A program made the translations under genes and the position numbers. From contig CM043944.1 in the NCBI GenBank assembly GCA_014529385.2, positions 172,238,740-172,302,739 on the forward strand: a stretch of DNA of 64,000 bases, read 5' to 3'. The notes under the pieces were generated by a model that worked only from the letters and a program-made list of their open reading frames with translations, was not told the origin of the DNA and searched no databases. This document shows positions 1-11,831 of the stretch, piece after piece (the first letter of the stretch is position 1; the number at the start of each line of letters is the position of its first letter). This DNA is from Adiantum capillus-veneris. Taxonomy: Eukaryota; Streptophyta; Polypodiopsida; Polypodiales; Pteridaceae.

Positions 1-900
1 AAAATGGGGGCATTTTCCACTTTTATTGAAGTGGATTCTTTTCCTTTTCTCAATCGTCATCTCTTTCCTTGATCTCCTCATTTGATTGGTCCATTTAGGA
101 CCCTTTTTTGGGAAGATTATTAGGCAAGTCACTGGCTTGGAGCTTAAGTGAGGGCCCAAGAAATTTGTCCAAGGACCAAACCCGAGGTAAAGCACTTTTC
201 CAAGCTGATGTGAATGCAAAACAAACCCTCTTCTTCCCCAAAAAGTCCACGAGCCTCCCAAGATCCCAAGGAGAGAGCTCCTTTTTTTCACAAGATTTAA
301 TACTCTTCCCCATTCTCCTTTTATACCCTTTTCTTTGAGCCACTTTCCCCTATGTGGGATAACGTGGTTTTCACGTGGAATATTCTTTCCATCTCCTCCC
401 AACTTCCCACACATCGACTTTAATTTCCAGCTTCACCTCTAAACTGGGCAAACTTTTCGGAGGCCTACCTTCAAACATTTAAAATTTCAGTATTTCCTAT
501 TTTAGATCATCAAGTTGGACCGATTTCCTTTGTCGCATACACCTACATTCATTTTCTAAGTTGGGACTGCCCACTTTGGGTGCTCATAACTCATGATTTA
601 TAAGTCTGATTTACGAGCTATAAAGCATGGCTGAAAACACTTATTGAAAACCATGTTTTGGAGACTTGAACAACCCAAACATGGAAAAATCACACCTTTG
701 TACATGAATTTTTACATGACCACTTCCAAAACTTGCAAGGCTATGTACACATATATACATGAGGCTAGTGGGAAAGCTTTTGGGCATGACCTAGTGACTT
801 TATGCTCATCCAAAAAATACATGACATAGTCTTCTCACAACCAGATATGGCTACAACTATTCTCGTCAACAGTTTTTTTTCTGCCAGCGTTCTGTTCCTC
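1..900. other. Unassigned repeat-like sequence
   Basis: No convincing gene. The short open frames at both strands around 95-343 are low-quality and overlap each other in antisense. A TATA-like CTTTTATACCC lies near 315, and the stretch around 560-650 (a call for 'cell-shape' style text is not possible) resembles the AT-rich interior of plant LTRs, so this could be a decayed LTR. I cannot identify its ends. Confidence 0.3.
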
Positions 901-1014
901 CTTTCAAATGCCAAGGATTTCTAGATTGCAAAGCAAAGATGTTGTACTTCTTTAAGGCGATGAACTCTTTGATAGTGTCCTTGGAAATCGTGCAGGTCCA
1001 CCTCAGCGTGTTGA

Positions 1015-1497
1015 TACGGATCATGAAAACGTGCTTATCACTAAAGGATCTGTATTTGAAGAGTGGCATGTTGCATATACGGATTGACAACGATGTGATA
1101 AAGCAGCTCGTTGGTATATTCTTTTTTCTCTTACTGATTCCCTTTTTCTTGATGTGTATGAACTGCCTACTTCCCACGACGTATGGATGTACCTTATTGC
1201 AAACTTTCATAAGAAATTTGTTACATAAATACTTTATTTGAGATGTTTGCTTAACAATTTACAATATGAAGTTGGTATTGCCATGACGGAGCATATTGAG
1301 TCTTTCAAATCTATTATTAATCAGCTTGCTGCTACCGATGATCCTGTTCTACGAAAACAACTAATTACACTTCTCCTTGACACGATAATGGACTCTTCTT
1401 ATGATAACATTGTTACCATTATTTCTAATAAAGATGGTCTCAATTTTGATCAAGCCTATATGTCTTTAATTGAATACTCTCAATGTCAAGAATAACG
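1015..1497 (+). pseudogene. copia Gag (UBN2-like) pseudogene
   Basis: Capsid-forming Gag of a Ty1/copia element. One reading frame from about 1015 to the TAA at 1493-1495 gives a typical UBN2 pattern: a tryptophan-containing EEWHVAY segment, then KAARWYILFSL, a HDVWMYL segment, then the EHIESFKSIINQLAA helix region. Internal stops lie at 1085 (TGA, at a position where W is expected) and near 1225 (TAA). The part from the methionine at 1238 onward is open for 85 codons. The family assignment rests on pattern recognition of the helical Gag core. It is broken and not expected to be functional. Confidence 0.75.
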
Positions 1498-1568
1498 TAA
1501 TGCTAGTCATCATATAGCTATGATATCACAAGAGGAGACTGAGTCACAACATATGGAACATACATTTT

Positions 1569-1778
1569 ATGCTCAAAGGCATCCATTTCAACAAGGAAAC
1601 CGCAGGTGACCGTCACTGTAAAATTTTCTCTGGTTTTAAATTTCTCAATAAGCAATGTTCTTACTGCAAGAGAAATGGCCATACTAAAGATGATTGTTGG
1701 GCACGTCGATATGATGAAGAACACAATATTACCACTAAACAACCACATTTATCTAGAGATTCTTCTTCTTCTTTGTGA
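1569..1778 (+). pseudogene. copia Gag nucleocapsid zinc knuckle
   Basis: This open segment continues the copia Gag in another frame. It contains the zinc knuckle CSYCKRNGHTKDDC at about 1656-1697, which fits CX2CX4HX4C exactly. This motif binds the element's RNA in retrotransposon nucleocapsid. It lies about 160 bp downstream of the capsid part, as expected. The frame is not continuous with the capsid part, so a frameshift must have occurred between them. Confidence 0.8.
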
Positions 1779-1919
1779 ATATTATGGACGATCTGATCAT
1801 CCCACTCATATGTGCTATAAGCGTCAATGCGACACAAATCATAATAGAGCATATGCTACTGAATATTGAAACAATATTGTACCAGAAACAAGCTGCATCC
1901 TATGTTCAGTTGCTCAAGA

Positions 1920-2960
1920 CAGAATATTTCATGTACCTGATGCATCACTTTTTCTTGTCAATTCTAGTGCTACAAAAAATATGACATATCAGTCTAAGTG
2001 GCTTGACAATTATCATCTGCTACCAGTTCAATGTGTTGTTTATCTTACTGATGATATGACTTGTCAAGTAAATGGTATTGGAGATTTATATCTTGGTACC
2101 TTATCTTCTTCCACTCAAATTTTGTGAGGAGTATTACATGTACTAGATCTTCAATGTAATCTTCTTTCAGTTGCTAGACTTGTTGATCTTAGTCATTTTG
2201 TTGGGTTTGATTATACCAAATGAAAATTTGAGAAAGGTAGAAAAACTATAGCCCCTGCTCCTCAAAATGGTAATTTTTTTCAACTCTCTCTCAATCATGA
2301 TGTAGCAAATGTTGTCACTTTTCCATGTGATCATGATTGTAAAGTATGGCATCATCGTTTCGTTCGTGCTGATTTCTCAAAACTCCTTGATCTTCAACAT
2401 CGTGATCTTGTTCATGGCATAGATCTTAAAGCTCATCCCTAGATGGGAATTTGTGAGCTTTGTGCTCTTGGGAAACATAATCGTAAACCCTTTCCTCTCT
2501 CAAATACATCTCATTCTCTTGACATATTGGATCTTGTTTATACTGATATATGTGGACCTCTACCTTCTTTGAGATCACAATATCCCTACTTCATTAGCTT
2601 CATTGATGATTTCTCACAATATACGATTGTATTTCTACTTAGAAAAAAATCTAAGGCCTTATCTGTTTTTGAACAATTCCACAAGGCTGCGGAACTTCAA
2701 ACTGGTCCGCGCCTCAAGAAGCTTTGTAGGCAATGTAGGCGAATATATATGTTTCTTGAGAGTTTGTGATTTATTCAATGCTGACAGTGGAATTCATCAT
2801 GAACACACCATTCCATATTCACCTCAATAGAACGGCATTGCTGAATGAAAGAATTTCACTATTCTCAATGTTGTAAGATGTATGCTGATTCATACAGGGT
2901 TATCTTGTGTTTTTTGAGATGAAGCTACTTTGACAACACTATTTATTCAAAATCATATTC
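1920..2960 (+). pseudogene. copia protease tail / integrase pseudogene
   Basis: From about 1920 the plus strand reads as the end of the aspartic protease region and the GAG-pre-integrase segment (VLDLQCNLLSVARL), then the integrase HHCC zinc region (WHHRF... and CELCALGKH), then the catalytic core with the first Asp in VYTDICGP (near 2545). A frameshift lies between about 2700 and 2770. The second catalytic region (ADSGIHHEHTIPYSPQ) and the glutamate region (NGIAE) follow in the next frame. Stops at 2125, 2220, 2441 and others interrupt it. This is clearly Ty1/copia and defunct. Confidence 0.8.
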
Positions 2961-2984
2961 CTACTATTGCACCCTCTCATCACT

Positions 2985-3330
2985 TTGTTGCAGTTTCTAT
3001 GATTGAGTCAAAATATGTTGCAGCATCACTTGCAGCTCATAAGATGATCTGGCTTTGACAAATGCTGGTTGATATTGGTCACTCTCCTCTTTCTAGCACA
3101 CCCTTGTGGTGTGACAACTAGTAGTCTTGCATAAGACTATGCTCAATGTAATAAGTCAATGCACATTGTTGTCCATTATCATTATGTTAGGTATGAGGTA
3201 CGCAAAGGCACCATAATGGTTGAACACTATCCAAGTGACCAGATATGATTGCAGACATTCTTACCAAAGGCCTCAATGAGTCACATTTCATCCTCTTGTG
3301 CTCGGAGCTTGGAGTTTCTTTGGCCTCACT
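2985..3330 (+). pseudogene. copia RNase H C-terminal remnant
   Basis: The reading around 2989-3120 gives VAVSMIESKYVAASLAAHKMIWL and LVDIGHSPLSS followed by WCDN, the hallmark end of the Ty1/copia RNase H (normally VALSTAEAEY-like, then a CDN motif). It is followed by the typical HIVVHYHYVR and histidine-rich end. It joins directly to the integrase fragment ending near 2975 with no RT between, so about 2 kb of pol is deleted. Internal stops are present. Confidence 0.75.
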
Positions 3331-3579
3331 CTTTCTAGGCTAGCTTTCTGCTATTGTGATAGCTTTGTACATATGACATTGTAATCCTATAGGTACCATG
3401 CACTATTCACACTCCACACTTGCACACTGCGATCTTTGACTCACTTGTATATTTGTACATAGATACACAATTCACTTTCACATCATCATCGGTTGTTCAT
3501 ATTTTCACATTGTATAGTGACTTAGGTTTTTCCCATGAATTCTCCAAGGATTTTTTCATCCAAAGCTAGAGACCTTTGT

Positions 3580-3985
3580 TTGAGTGGGGGTGGTGGACCT
3601 ATATATGGCTCACTCTTCTCAACTTGGTCTCACTTATATATTTGTATCTTGTCCTCAATATGAATCAATCTTTGGGAGCGTACATGGAGTGCCTCTTGTC
3701 TCTTCTCTCTCTTTCTCTGTACATCTAAACAAATTTGCCATCTGTTATGGTCATCACATGAGCATGAAAAAGTGCTTCTCTTTTTCACCATTTCTCTTTT
3801 TTCCCATCGGGCTAAAATACAACACAAGCACACACACACTCTTGCTCTCCTCTCCTTCTTATCATGGCTCTCATGGTTATCACCCTATGTTAGTAGCAAA
3901 GATGCCTTATTTTGAGCTTGATATTGTAACTCCATTCATTTTTTATATAAAATCCATCATGTAGAAAATTGTAATTTTAATTATT
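3580..3985 (+). repeat. copia polypurine tract and 3' LTR (partial)
   Basis: TTTGAGTGGGGG at 3579-3590 is a plus-strand-priming polypurine tract, and the LTR appears to begin at 3591 with TGGTGGACCTATATATGG. The same arrangement (TTTGAGTGGGGGG followed by TGTTGGAGCTATATATACC) occurs on the minus strand at 52,946, so the two are members of one LTR family. The conserved pre-tract text (GGTTTTTCCC... ATCCA) is also shared. The right edge of this LTR is not defined. It merges with AT-rich sequence near 3985. Confidence 0.6.
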
Positions 3986-3989
3986 TTTA

Positions 3990-4700
3990 TGACATTCTAA
4001 AGCTGGTAGCTAGGGATATCAGCTTCAATCTTATCTATGGTCCCTTTCTACCTAGCTAGGTTTGAGTCTATTTAAAACTTTTAATACCTTGGCTAAGGTA
4101 TAAAAGTCAATTTTTGTAAAGATCTCGTATAAAGTTTTTGAATAATAAGTGTGCATTATGTTTTTGAGCACCGCGTACTCTCCTTCCTTCTTGTTGTGCT
4201 CATAATTCCCTTGCGGATTGTCTATTTGGAGTGTTGTCTACTTCAGCATGCTTGCACGTAAAATTTCTATGTGACATTGCAAGTTTCTTGTGATGATTCC
4301 ATGAGTTTTTTGTAGCTAATCCTCTTCTTGATCTATTCATAACTTAAGATTTAAGAATTCAAATTGCATTTTAAGCGTAGGAGAGGTATTACGGTACCAT
4401 TGCTATGCTATTGAGTGCAACTCAATCCAAAATGGAATAGGTCAAATAGCCCTATAGATAATAAATTATTTTTATCAAGTGGTTAAAATATATTTTTGAG
4501 ACCCTAAGCATGGCTTTTTAAGCTCTGCTTACCCGATCTATAAGTTTGGTGATGACTGGACTTTATTTTCTTGTTGAATCATCAAGGTTAGCTGTAGGAT
4601 GTTATGATTAGTTTGTGTTTATTACGTGCTCAAACTTGATCAAAACATATTCAAACCTCTTTAGACACACCCTTGACTAGTGGGAATCACCAAAAGTGTA
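3990..4700 (+). repeat. Diverged LTR-like segment related to the 26-kb element
   Basis: CCTTGGCTAAGGTATAAAAG at about 4089-4108 is nearly identical to the TATA-box region of the LTRs at 26,409 and 51,509. The following text (AAGTTTTTGAATAATAAG, ...CTCTCCTTCCTTCTTG) also parallels those LTRs, as do several later short blocks. It is probably a diverged solo or partial LTR of a related family. Ends and target duplication were not found. Confidence 0.4.
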
Positions 4701-5900
4701 AAATGATGCTTTTTTGAGCCAACTGATAATATTCACACTTATTATCTTGTTCTAGCTATAAGAGAGTTTATTTTTTAAGTTTTTTGGCTGCCAAGGGTAG
4801 AAGACATATCACACAAATCTCCAAATAACTTGAGAAATTTGGAGTCCTTTGGGTACACTATTTTCTACTTGAAACTGAGTGTTTCAAAATTTAAGGTTGC
4901 AAGTTAGGCCTTTGGATACTTTTGCAAATTTGAGACTTAATATTTTTGAATGGGAGTCACTGTACATACTTTCAACTAATAGATTTCTTTATGGAATGAT
5001 TTTCTAGGATTGACTGAAATCAAGCTTGAGCTACGAGCCAATTTGGAATTGCAAGAACTAAATCGGGTTTGTATTGGCTCTAAAGGCCAAGTATTCAATT
5101 TTATTGATCATTATTGTTCTTTATGTGCATTAGCTCAAGCCATGTTCTAGCAAATCAGGGTTTTAACCAAGACACTGAGAGCACAAGGTCAACATAGTAG
5201 AGTGATATCCAAGGGGAACCTTTAGACTATATCTAAAGAAGTGTTGAGCACTTACTCTGACTCAACGTCAAAGATGTCTTTCTTTCGATTTTGGTACCTC
5301 ACTCCAGTTTAATCATACATTGACCTTTGACAAGATTGGGCTCAGATTTATCTAGATCCTAATGAGTAGTATGCAACTAGATTGGATGACCCTATGGTTC
5401 AATTTAAGAGGTTAGAACCAACAAGTAAAAAACCTTCTATATGGACCAAAGTAAATTCCAATATTTGAATATTGTAAATCTTGAACTCTAGACCAATGGG
5501 GGCCATAAGTCGATACACTAATTAATTACAAACATGACCACCAAAGAGGGACCATCTGTGCTAAAATTAGAAGGGTATGATTAGAATGAGCTCAAACCTC
5601 TAAGCTGTATATCATTGATAACCCAAGACTAGGATTCTATTGTTGGTAGGATAATAATATAAAGATTTGTTGCGGTTAGGTCATGTGCAAAACCAAGGCA
5701 TTTAACACCTTTGAAGATCATGTATATTTTTAAGATTTGGGAGAAAGGTACAATGAAACTTCCTATACACGTCTCTAGAGATTGTCTAATAGATTTGTAA
5801 TGATGACCCAAAAGAGGTTGAGTAGACCAAACATCAAGGCTACTCAATCTGGGAAATGATCATGGGAATGTACCTAACATTAAAAAATTGGATCTAGAAA
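4701..5900. other. No gene seen; decayed repeat
   Basis: AT-rich sequence with stops in all frames. No domain, hairpin or tandem repeat stood out. It lies just upstream of a gypsy Gag remnant, so it may be a decayed LTR and leader. Confidence 0.4.
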
Positions 5901-5901
5901 A

Positions 5902-6660
5902 ATGTATTTTGGCAGTATGGCCAATCAATCGGGCAATGCAACCCAAGAGACCCACCTCAATGATGAGAATTGGGTGAGAGAAGTGGAAACCATCACAAAC
6001 AAAGAAAAGGCTGGTGACACTAGAGTCAAAGGAGAGCCAAATGAATCATCACTACCAAGCACCTCGCATGAAGTCTTAGATGGAGGATCGTTAGTCAAGA
6101 GAGTGAATGTCGAGCATAACCAGAGATTTAGACCAACTTGATTTTCACAAATGGATCAAAAAATAGAGTGGATCAAAGGATCCATATGATCACTTAGCAA
6201 GCTCCACGAAAGTGCTAAGAGTAGAGATAATTTTTTACTTCTATATTGAGTTTGAAGGATTTGAAATCATCCTTGAAGGTAAGGCTTTGATATGGTTTCA
6301 AGCAATACCTCTTGAATCCAACACATACTTATCAACATTGGCTAAAAGATTAATTTCTTTTTGCTTAAGATGGAAATCAAGCATAGTTTGGTAGCTCAAA
6401 TATATAGCTTTAAACAAAAACAAGAAGAGTCTGTGAGAGACTCTGTTAGTAGAATGATGCAATGCATCAACTTGCATCAACATATGTCTAGAGTTGGAAA
6501 TTTCAACCAAGGAGAGGTTGGTCTTGCTGTTCCTTGAAGTTCCACTAAACAAAGAGTTTCATGCTATACTATAAAGCAAGAAAATATTTACCTTGGAAGC
6601 ATGCATCTTGGATGTGATAGACTTGGGAGATAACTGAGGTATTTTTAGCAATGAGAGCAT
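5902..6660 (+). pseudogene. Ty3/gypsy-like Gag remnant
   Basis: A 79-codon open segment (5902-6141) is followed in several frames by text resembling a gypsy retrotransposon Gag. The stretch at about 6365-6470 reads KMEIKHSLVAQIYSFKQKQE and then ESVRDSVSRMMQC, like the 'L..LKQ...ESVRDY..RF' helix of the retrotrans_gag family. Frameshifts and stops are frequent. From 6660 to 7290 faint, unassignable coding-like text continues, including LLDSEDVLEQVPLVEE near 7100. No RT was found downstream. Confidence 0.45.
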
Positions 6661-7297
6661 TCTAAATAATACATAGAGTTAGCAAACTACATCTTAGCAA
6701 TAAGAACACTATTAACTACACAAATAGGACGCACTATCGTAGCTCCTTTAAATGACATAAAAAACATTGTCAAACATATGAATGACATGATGAGAAATAT
6801 GCAAAGGACAAGTTCCACCACAAGGGAAACCCATGGGAACAAGTATGCTATCTAATTGGTGTTTCATTGAGGGAAAATACACAAAGCATGAGATTATTGA
6901 CTAAAATACAATGGATGTCCAATATGTGCGTAAGAGACTACAAGGAAAACATATGTATAGCCCAAAAACAATGCTCAAAGCGAAGAAATTAAAACTAGAA
7001 ACTAATGGGAATCAAGCAAAAGATATAACAAGACGAGAACTAGTGGGAAAAAAGGATAGAAAATAACCAAGGGATTCTTTAGTTGAAAACAAGCAACCTA
7101 AAATCATGCTACTAGATAGTGAAGACGTGCTAGAACAAGTCCCCTTAGTGGAGGAAAATTGGCATGATCACTTTATGGGAAAAGGTAAGAGAATTAAATA
7201 ATGGAACCCTGACATTGATATCACTAGGAGAAAGTTGGACTCACTTTTGGGCCTTGTAAGAAGTTCCACGTCGGCTTAGAGAGATAAAATGAAAATG

Positions 7298-7543
7298 TTA
7301 AATTGTGCATTTTATGTGATACTTTTTTGCACCAACAAAAACCCAAAATGACATTCTTTGGTAGGTAGCCACCATCTTTATCATTCTTGTCCGTCGTTCT
7401 CTTGTCAGGAATTCAACTAACTTTATGACTAATGATTTGAAATGACAACTTACAAGCGTTCCCTCCAAAAACACAAGCCACACGAACTCTATCAACTCTA
7501 AACATGAGAATATGGTCTTCCCTCCCAAAACCTGAGATATTTC
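7298..7543. other. No gene seen upstream of the transposase-like gene
   Basis: No supported gene. The minus-strand open frame here lacks recognisable features. This could contain the promoter of the gene that starts near 7544, but no TATA box in a convincing place was seen. Confidence 0.3.
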
Positions 7544-10304
7544 ATGAGTTTTAAGTGTCTATCTTTTTCTCTATCAACTCTAGGAATGGAGAACACTTCT
7601 TTTTTTTATGAAAACACCAATTTGAACTTGCAATCCTCAGCACCTTCATCTTTAACACTTACCCAAAGAAAGAACACACATCATTTTCATGTTGATATAT
7701 TGCAAGAGTACGCACCGTTGCAGAAACATAGGAGGGAGTCTTTCTTATCTCAACGGGAGAAAGAACTTAAAAGTACAAAGAAGGAACATCATCTGGATTT
7801 GTGGACCAATGGATCTATTTATCCAAAGGATCCTACGATAAATGCACCACCTCCCTTTGCTAATACCACTAACCTCTTACATTTCATAGGCGATGGCAAG
7901 GATGGGCTATTGGGATACACCGAACATTTAGAAATGAGAGGATTGAATGCGGAAAGGCAAAGAAACTTCCTAGCGATGGAGAACATGTAGGCTTGCAGTT
8001 GAAGAAACTTAATGAAGCATGCTCTCAAAATATTTCATCAAACAAAGAGACAATTCAAGGCCTTGAGAAGAAGATCAAAAGTTTACGGGAGAGAGACACC
8101 GTGCTTGGTAGTGGAAAAAGAAAACAAGATTTGTGCAACATTGAGAACATGAAGATTGGTAGCGGTGGCCTGAAAAAACGAATACGAGCTTTAAGGTAAC
8201 TTGAAGTTTGTTTCTGCTTTTGTATCTTCAATGTGCTTCACTAAGAAATGGATACACTTTCCTATACATGATCATAATGCATGGTGCTTTTCTAGCAGGT
8301 CTTTACTACATCCAAACTCAAACGGTGCAGGCTTCAATGTCGGAGTGCATTACAACCGTCTAGTTCCAAAAGAAGTAGTTGAAGAGATGATAACTCAGAA
8401 AAAAATTTGTAAGTTGAAAGGGACGCTCCTTACCTCCTTCATGAATGAGAATAAGTTGGAACCAATGGAAGTGGAAGCAATACTTGATGAGAGTGGCATC
8501 TCGCAGATGGGATACAGGGCACTCTTCAAAGCATTAGCTAAAAAGCCTCAAAATAAACTACAGAGAGGATCATTGCTGCCAAAGACATCACATGTAAAGG
8601 CTCTTGGCATGTAACGATGAAGTGTTTGAGAAACTTGGATCACCATTCCATATTGAAGCAACGTTCTTAGGCAAGGGTGGCAGAGAGGTACATTTTAACG
8701 AGCACAACAACCTCTTTGTTGATCTTGAAGCATTGCAAAGGTATGCAGTTTACTTCTTTGACATCAGTCGAGAGGAGTACAGTGGGGTTCTCAAGTTTGT
8801 TTTGAAGCTCGACGAGTGCAAGGTCCTGAAGAACAAGAAGCTAGAGAGACTCACCATTACCCCCATGAACAGAGCTCTGGATCCATCAATAACGAAAGAG
8901 GATCCATGATACTTTAGTGTGCAGTCCAAAAACAACATTCTAACTCTAGGATCATTTCAGGTATACTTCCTTCACTCTTTAATAACAAAAATATTGATTA
9001 TTTGGTTGTTGAATTAGTGTTTTCATTTTTCACTACAGGTTGGTAAAGAGAATTTTGAAATCCTCGATTGGGTTTTTAGTCAAACCCAAATTCTTTCTAT
9101 CATCAGTGAACAAAGAAACGGAGTCATTCTTTCACTGGAAGGGTTTGGTGACTATACATTGGAATGGCACATGGCAGGTGACTTAAAGACTCTTAAGTGT
9201 ATGTACAAAATAACACACAGAGCAGTTGTGGAAAATCCATGCTTATATTGCATGGCTGATGCACAATCTCTTGAGAGTGTGCAATAGAATAGAGCTCCCA
9301 ATAGACATCTTCAAGATAAAAGTTTTAGGCCAGTGCTTGATATTCCTCTGAGTAGAGTTCATGTCTACACACTTCATGCACTCTGTCGAATAATTGAAAA
9401 GGTGGTTTATTTGTACATATGTTTTGCATGGACATTAAAGCCAGAGAGTGTGTTGCATGGACATTAAAGCCAGAGAGTGAGTCGAAAAGAGTGATCAAAG
9501 CATTAGAGGGAGTGCCCTCAGATATTGGTCTGCATGGAGGCAATGTCAAAATCAAAGAGGACCCTAAGATGTCTCAAAGTCGTTACAAGATACCTAGGAA
9601 AGCATCGATAGGCAGCATAAAGGCTAGAAGGTTTCTTGGATTTAGCCTCAAAGATTCAGATAGAGAATAAAGGAGAGACCTATTCAACAAATGGAAACAG
9701 TTATATAAAGTGGTTAAAGACAATGTTCGTGGTGGGGCAATCCAAAATCAAAAGGTGAATGTGTGGAAATCACTAGATGAAACTTTCCACTACGTTGAGC
9801 ACCATTTTGGGACCAAAGTAAGCTCACATCATTTCAAGCATCCTTGCTAGATTGGAAGAAGGCTTACCTTACATTGTGGGGTGGGCAACATATCACACAT
9901 TACATGGTGGGTTGGCATTCTACGTATACAAAAAAAAAAATTAATTGTACTCTACTGACCATTTTGTTTTATTTCAATGCAGCACATATTGTTCAACCAT
10001 GGTCTATATTTTACCAAGACATACGGCTCACTATCAATATGGTCCACACGGCATGGAAAAAACCCACTACATGGAAAGAACAGGTTATTTTAAGCACACT
10101 AGACATGGGGGAGGAAAGAATAAGGCCAATAGCCTATTAGAGTTACACCAATGGACTTATAGACGACTAATTCATAGAGCAAGGCTGAAGGAGCTTCTTA
10201 AGAGTTCAAAAATTACACGGTCTTTACAACACGTCCGCAAAGAGAAGAAACAGATGGCTTGGGGAAATTCAAATGCGGGGGAGCACCATGCGAGGTGGCG
10301 ATAG
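7544..10304 (+). pseudogene. Multi-exon transposase-like gene, broken
   Basis: Several open segments on the plus strand join through good intron signals. Intron 1 is at 8196-8299 (AG|GTAACTT to TTCTAGCAG). Intron 2 is at 8961-9038 (CAG|GTATAC to CACTACAG). An acceptor TTTCAATGCAG ends at 9982. The N-terminal part (7700-8195) is charged and helical, with a probable coiled coil. The middle contains MAGDLKTLKCMYKI, then PCLYCMADA (GD-x-K plus CxxC), then HVYTLHALCRIIEKVV. The C-terminal part has MEKTHYMERTGYFKHTRHGG and then WTYRRLI. This order (acidic GD-K, CxxC, histidine/glutamate, basic tail) is like RNase H-fold cut-and-paste transposases of large plant elements. KDZ/CMC-type families are my best guess by pattern only. 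Breaks: a frameshift near 7985, another near 8605, TGA at 8907-8909, TAG at 9286, and a 29-bp tandem duplication at 9424-9479 that shifts the frame. Confidence 0.5.
9424..9479 (+). repeat. 29-bp tandem duplication inside the transposase-like gene
   Basis: The 27-base block starting TTGCATGGACATTAAAGCC occurs at 9424-9450 and again at 9453-9479 (period 29). Because 29 is not a multiple of 3, it shifts the reading frame. Reading across one copy would keep LYICFAWTLKPES in frame with the downstream segment. Confidence 0.85.
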
Positions 10305-11057
10305 TCATGAGTGAGAAGCGGGAGAATATGGACCTGAGGGAGAAGATGGACCTGAGCCCGTCGTTTTTATCTTCTTCGATGCATCTCCTTCTTCCTCACT
10401 TTGTACCTCTTCTACGTGCAAGCTCTGTAGACGAGCTCCTTCCTCTATTCATGGCAGCATCCCACGGGTATCAGGCGTCTTCTTTCCCTAAAAAATAGTT
10501 TCTTGTTGTATGGATCTAAGCTCTCCGGTCTTCAACCCCTGCAGCCAGAGCCTGAGCTGTGTAGGACCAATCTTGTAATAACTTTCATTGCAAATAGTGG
10601 GAACTTTGCATTGTCCTTGGAGTATTCCTTGTGGTATATTATGATCTACAAAAAAATAGTAAAGCATTTATGGGCCATAAGTGAGATGAGTACAATTACC
10701 AAGTACTTGAATTGTTTCTACAAACTTTTTGTGGTTGAAACGCCCGATGTAGTGAGACCAACACCGCATCCTTGCCTTATACTCCAGTGACAAGCCCTTG
10801 TCGTGACCCTCCCGCTCTTCTAAGGAAACTATCTTCATACACTAGTACCTGTCAAAAAAAAGATTGATCATGATATTTTATCATTGGGCCATCTCCAATA
10901 CCATCTAAATGCCTTTAAAAATTACCATCTGATTCTCGTCTATTTCTAGCGTCGACCTTCCCCACAAGTGAATAAACTAACTATCCATTACCTATGCTCT
11001 GGGTGCCACGGGCCTCCCCATGTTTTCCAAGATGAGTTGTTTTCTTGTCGATTGAAA
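10305..11057. other. No gene seen
   Basis: Short plus-strand open frames at 10259-10498 and 10503-10790 show no recognisable motif. This is probably the 3' untranslated part of the transposase-like gene plus spacer. The convergent gene at 11,058 reads towards it. Confidence 0.35.
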
Positions 11058-11831
11058 CTACTCATTTTTTGGAAAATTGGCCTCTTCGGACTTCGCTTCA
11101 TTGAATGTATCTTTGATCAGTTGCCACCCTGAAGTAAATTGTGAGTCGTGGACAACTGTGTCAGCAATAAGATGTTGGTCCACTCCATCATCATCCACAA
11201 ATCCCATGTCTGCTTCACAAAAATTTGCAATTGCAGCTAGGCAGTAGTCCTCCCGTATATTCAGCTCATGCATGGTATCTGTGAGCAGAACGTACTGGGT
11301 GTCGCCCGCCATAGCAAAGCTGGGAGCACAATTCAGAGGCAAAGTCACTTCCTTATTTGAGCTTTCTTGCTTGCACCCTATTGTTGCATCTGCAAGAGAA
11401 GCAAGAGTTAAGCTCACATAAAATGTTTTCTTTAATACCTCTACCTGCTCTTCTTCTGGGTCAAACTGCCCCTCCACATCCTCTACCTCTTCCTCCGGCG
11501 TCAATGGAAAACTACCAAAAGTTGTTGACTGGGAAGTCTCTGACTGACCATCCGTCTGCAAGTATAAGTAATAGACAAACCCGTGGTAGAATTCCACTAA
11601 GCGACACTTTTTGAAGTGCTTCATACACCTATCTTCTACAAGCAGTGCATTGGAGGGACACTTTTCTAGGCTTTGATTCAGTCTCCTTGAAGCACTTTTG
11701 TTAGGGTCAAGGTCGGCTGGGTGCACATATCTCATGCCATCAACTATCATGGAATTGTCACAAATGACTGCATCACACTATTGCAAATGGATTTGTAGGT
11801 ACTCAAATGAGCAATCTATAATCCTCTGTAT
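11058..11831 (-). CDS. Unknown protein, minus strand, probable last exon
   Basis: The minus strand is open for 230 codons from a methionine at 11,750 to the stop at 11,058. The same frame continues upstream through CDAVICDNS and, after one TAG at about 11,779-11,781, through RIIDCSFEYLQIHLQ to a plausible acceptor (TTTTCTATACAG) near 11,831. This suggests the last exon of a spliced gene whose upstream exons I could not place, with one premature stop. The protein is acidic in the middle (EEEVEDVEGQFDPEEEQVEV) and has no motif I recognise. It lies between a broken transposase gene and hairpin arrays, so it may be a second protein of the same large element. A host-derived fragment cannot be excluded. 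Confidence 0.5.

Larger units (their letters stand above)
1000..4000 (+). mobile_element. Decayed Ty1/copia retrotransposon with internal deletion
   Basis: In order on the plus strand the sequence reads as Gag (UBN2-type), a CCHC zinc knuckle, a GAG-pre-integrase/integrase zinc region, the integrase core and then directly the end of RNase H, followed by a polypurine tract at about 3580-3590 and an LTR. This is the Ty1/copia order (integrase before RT), but the whole RT is missing. Several stops and frameshifts break every domain, so it cannot be autonomous. No 5' LTR or methionine-tRNA primer site was recognised upstream of 1000, so the left end seems truncated. Confidence 0.85.
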
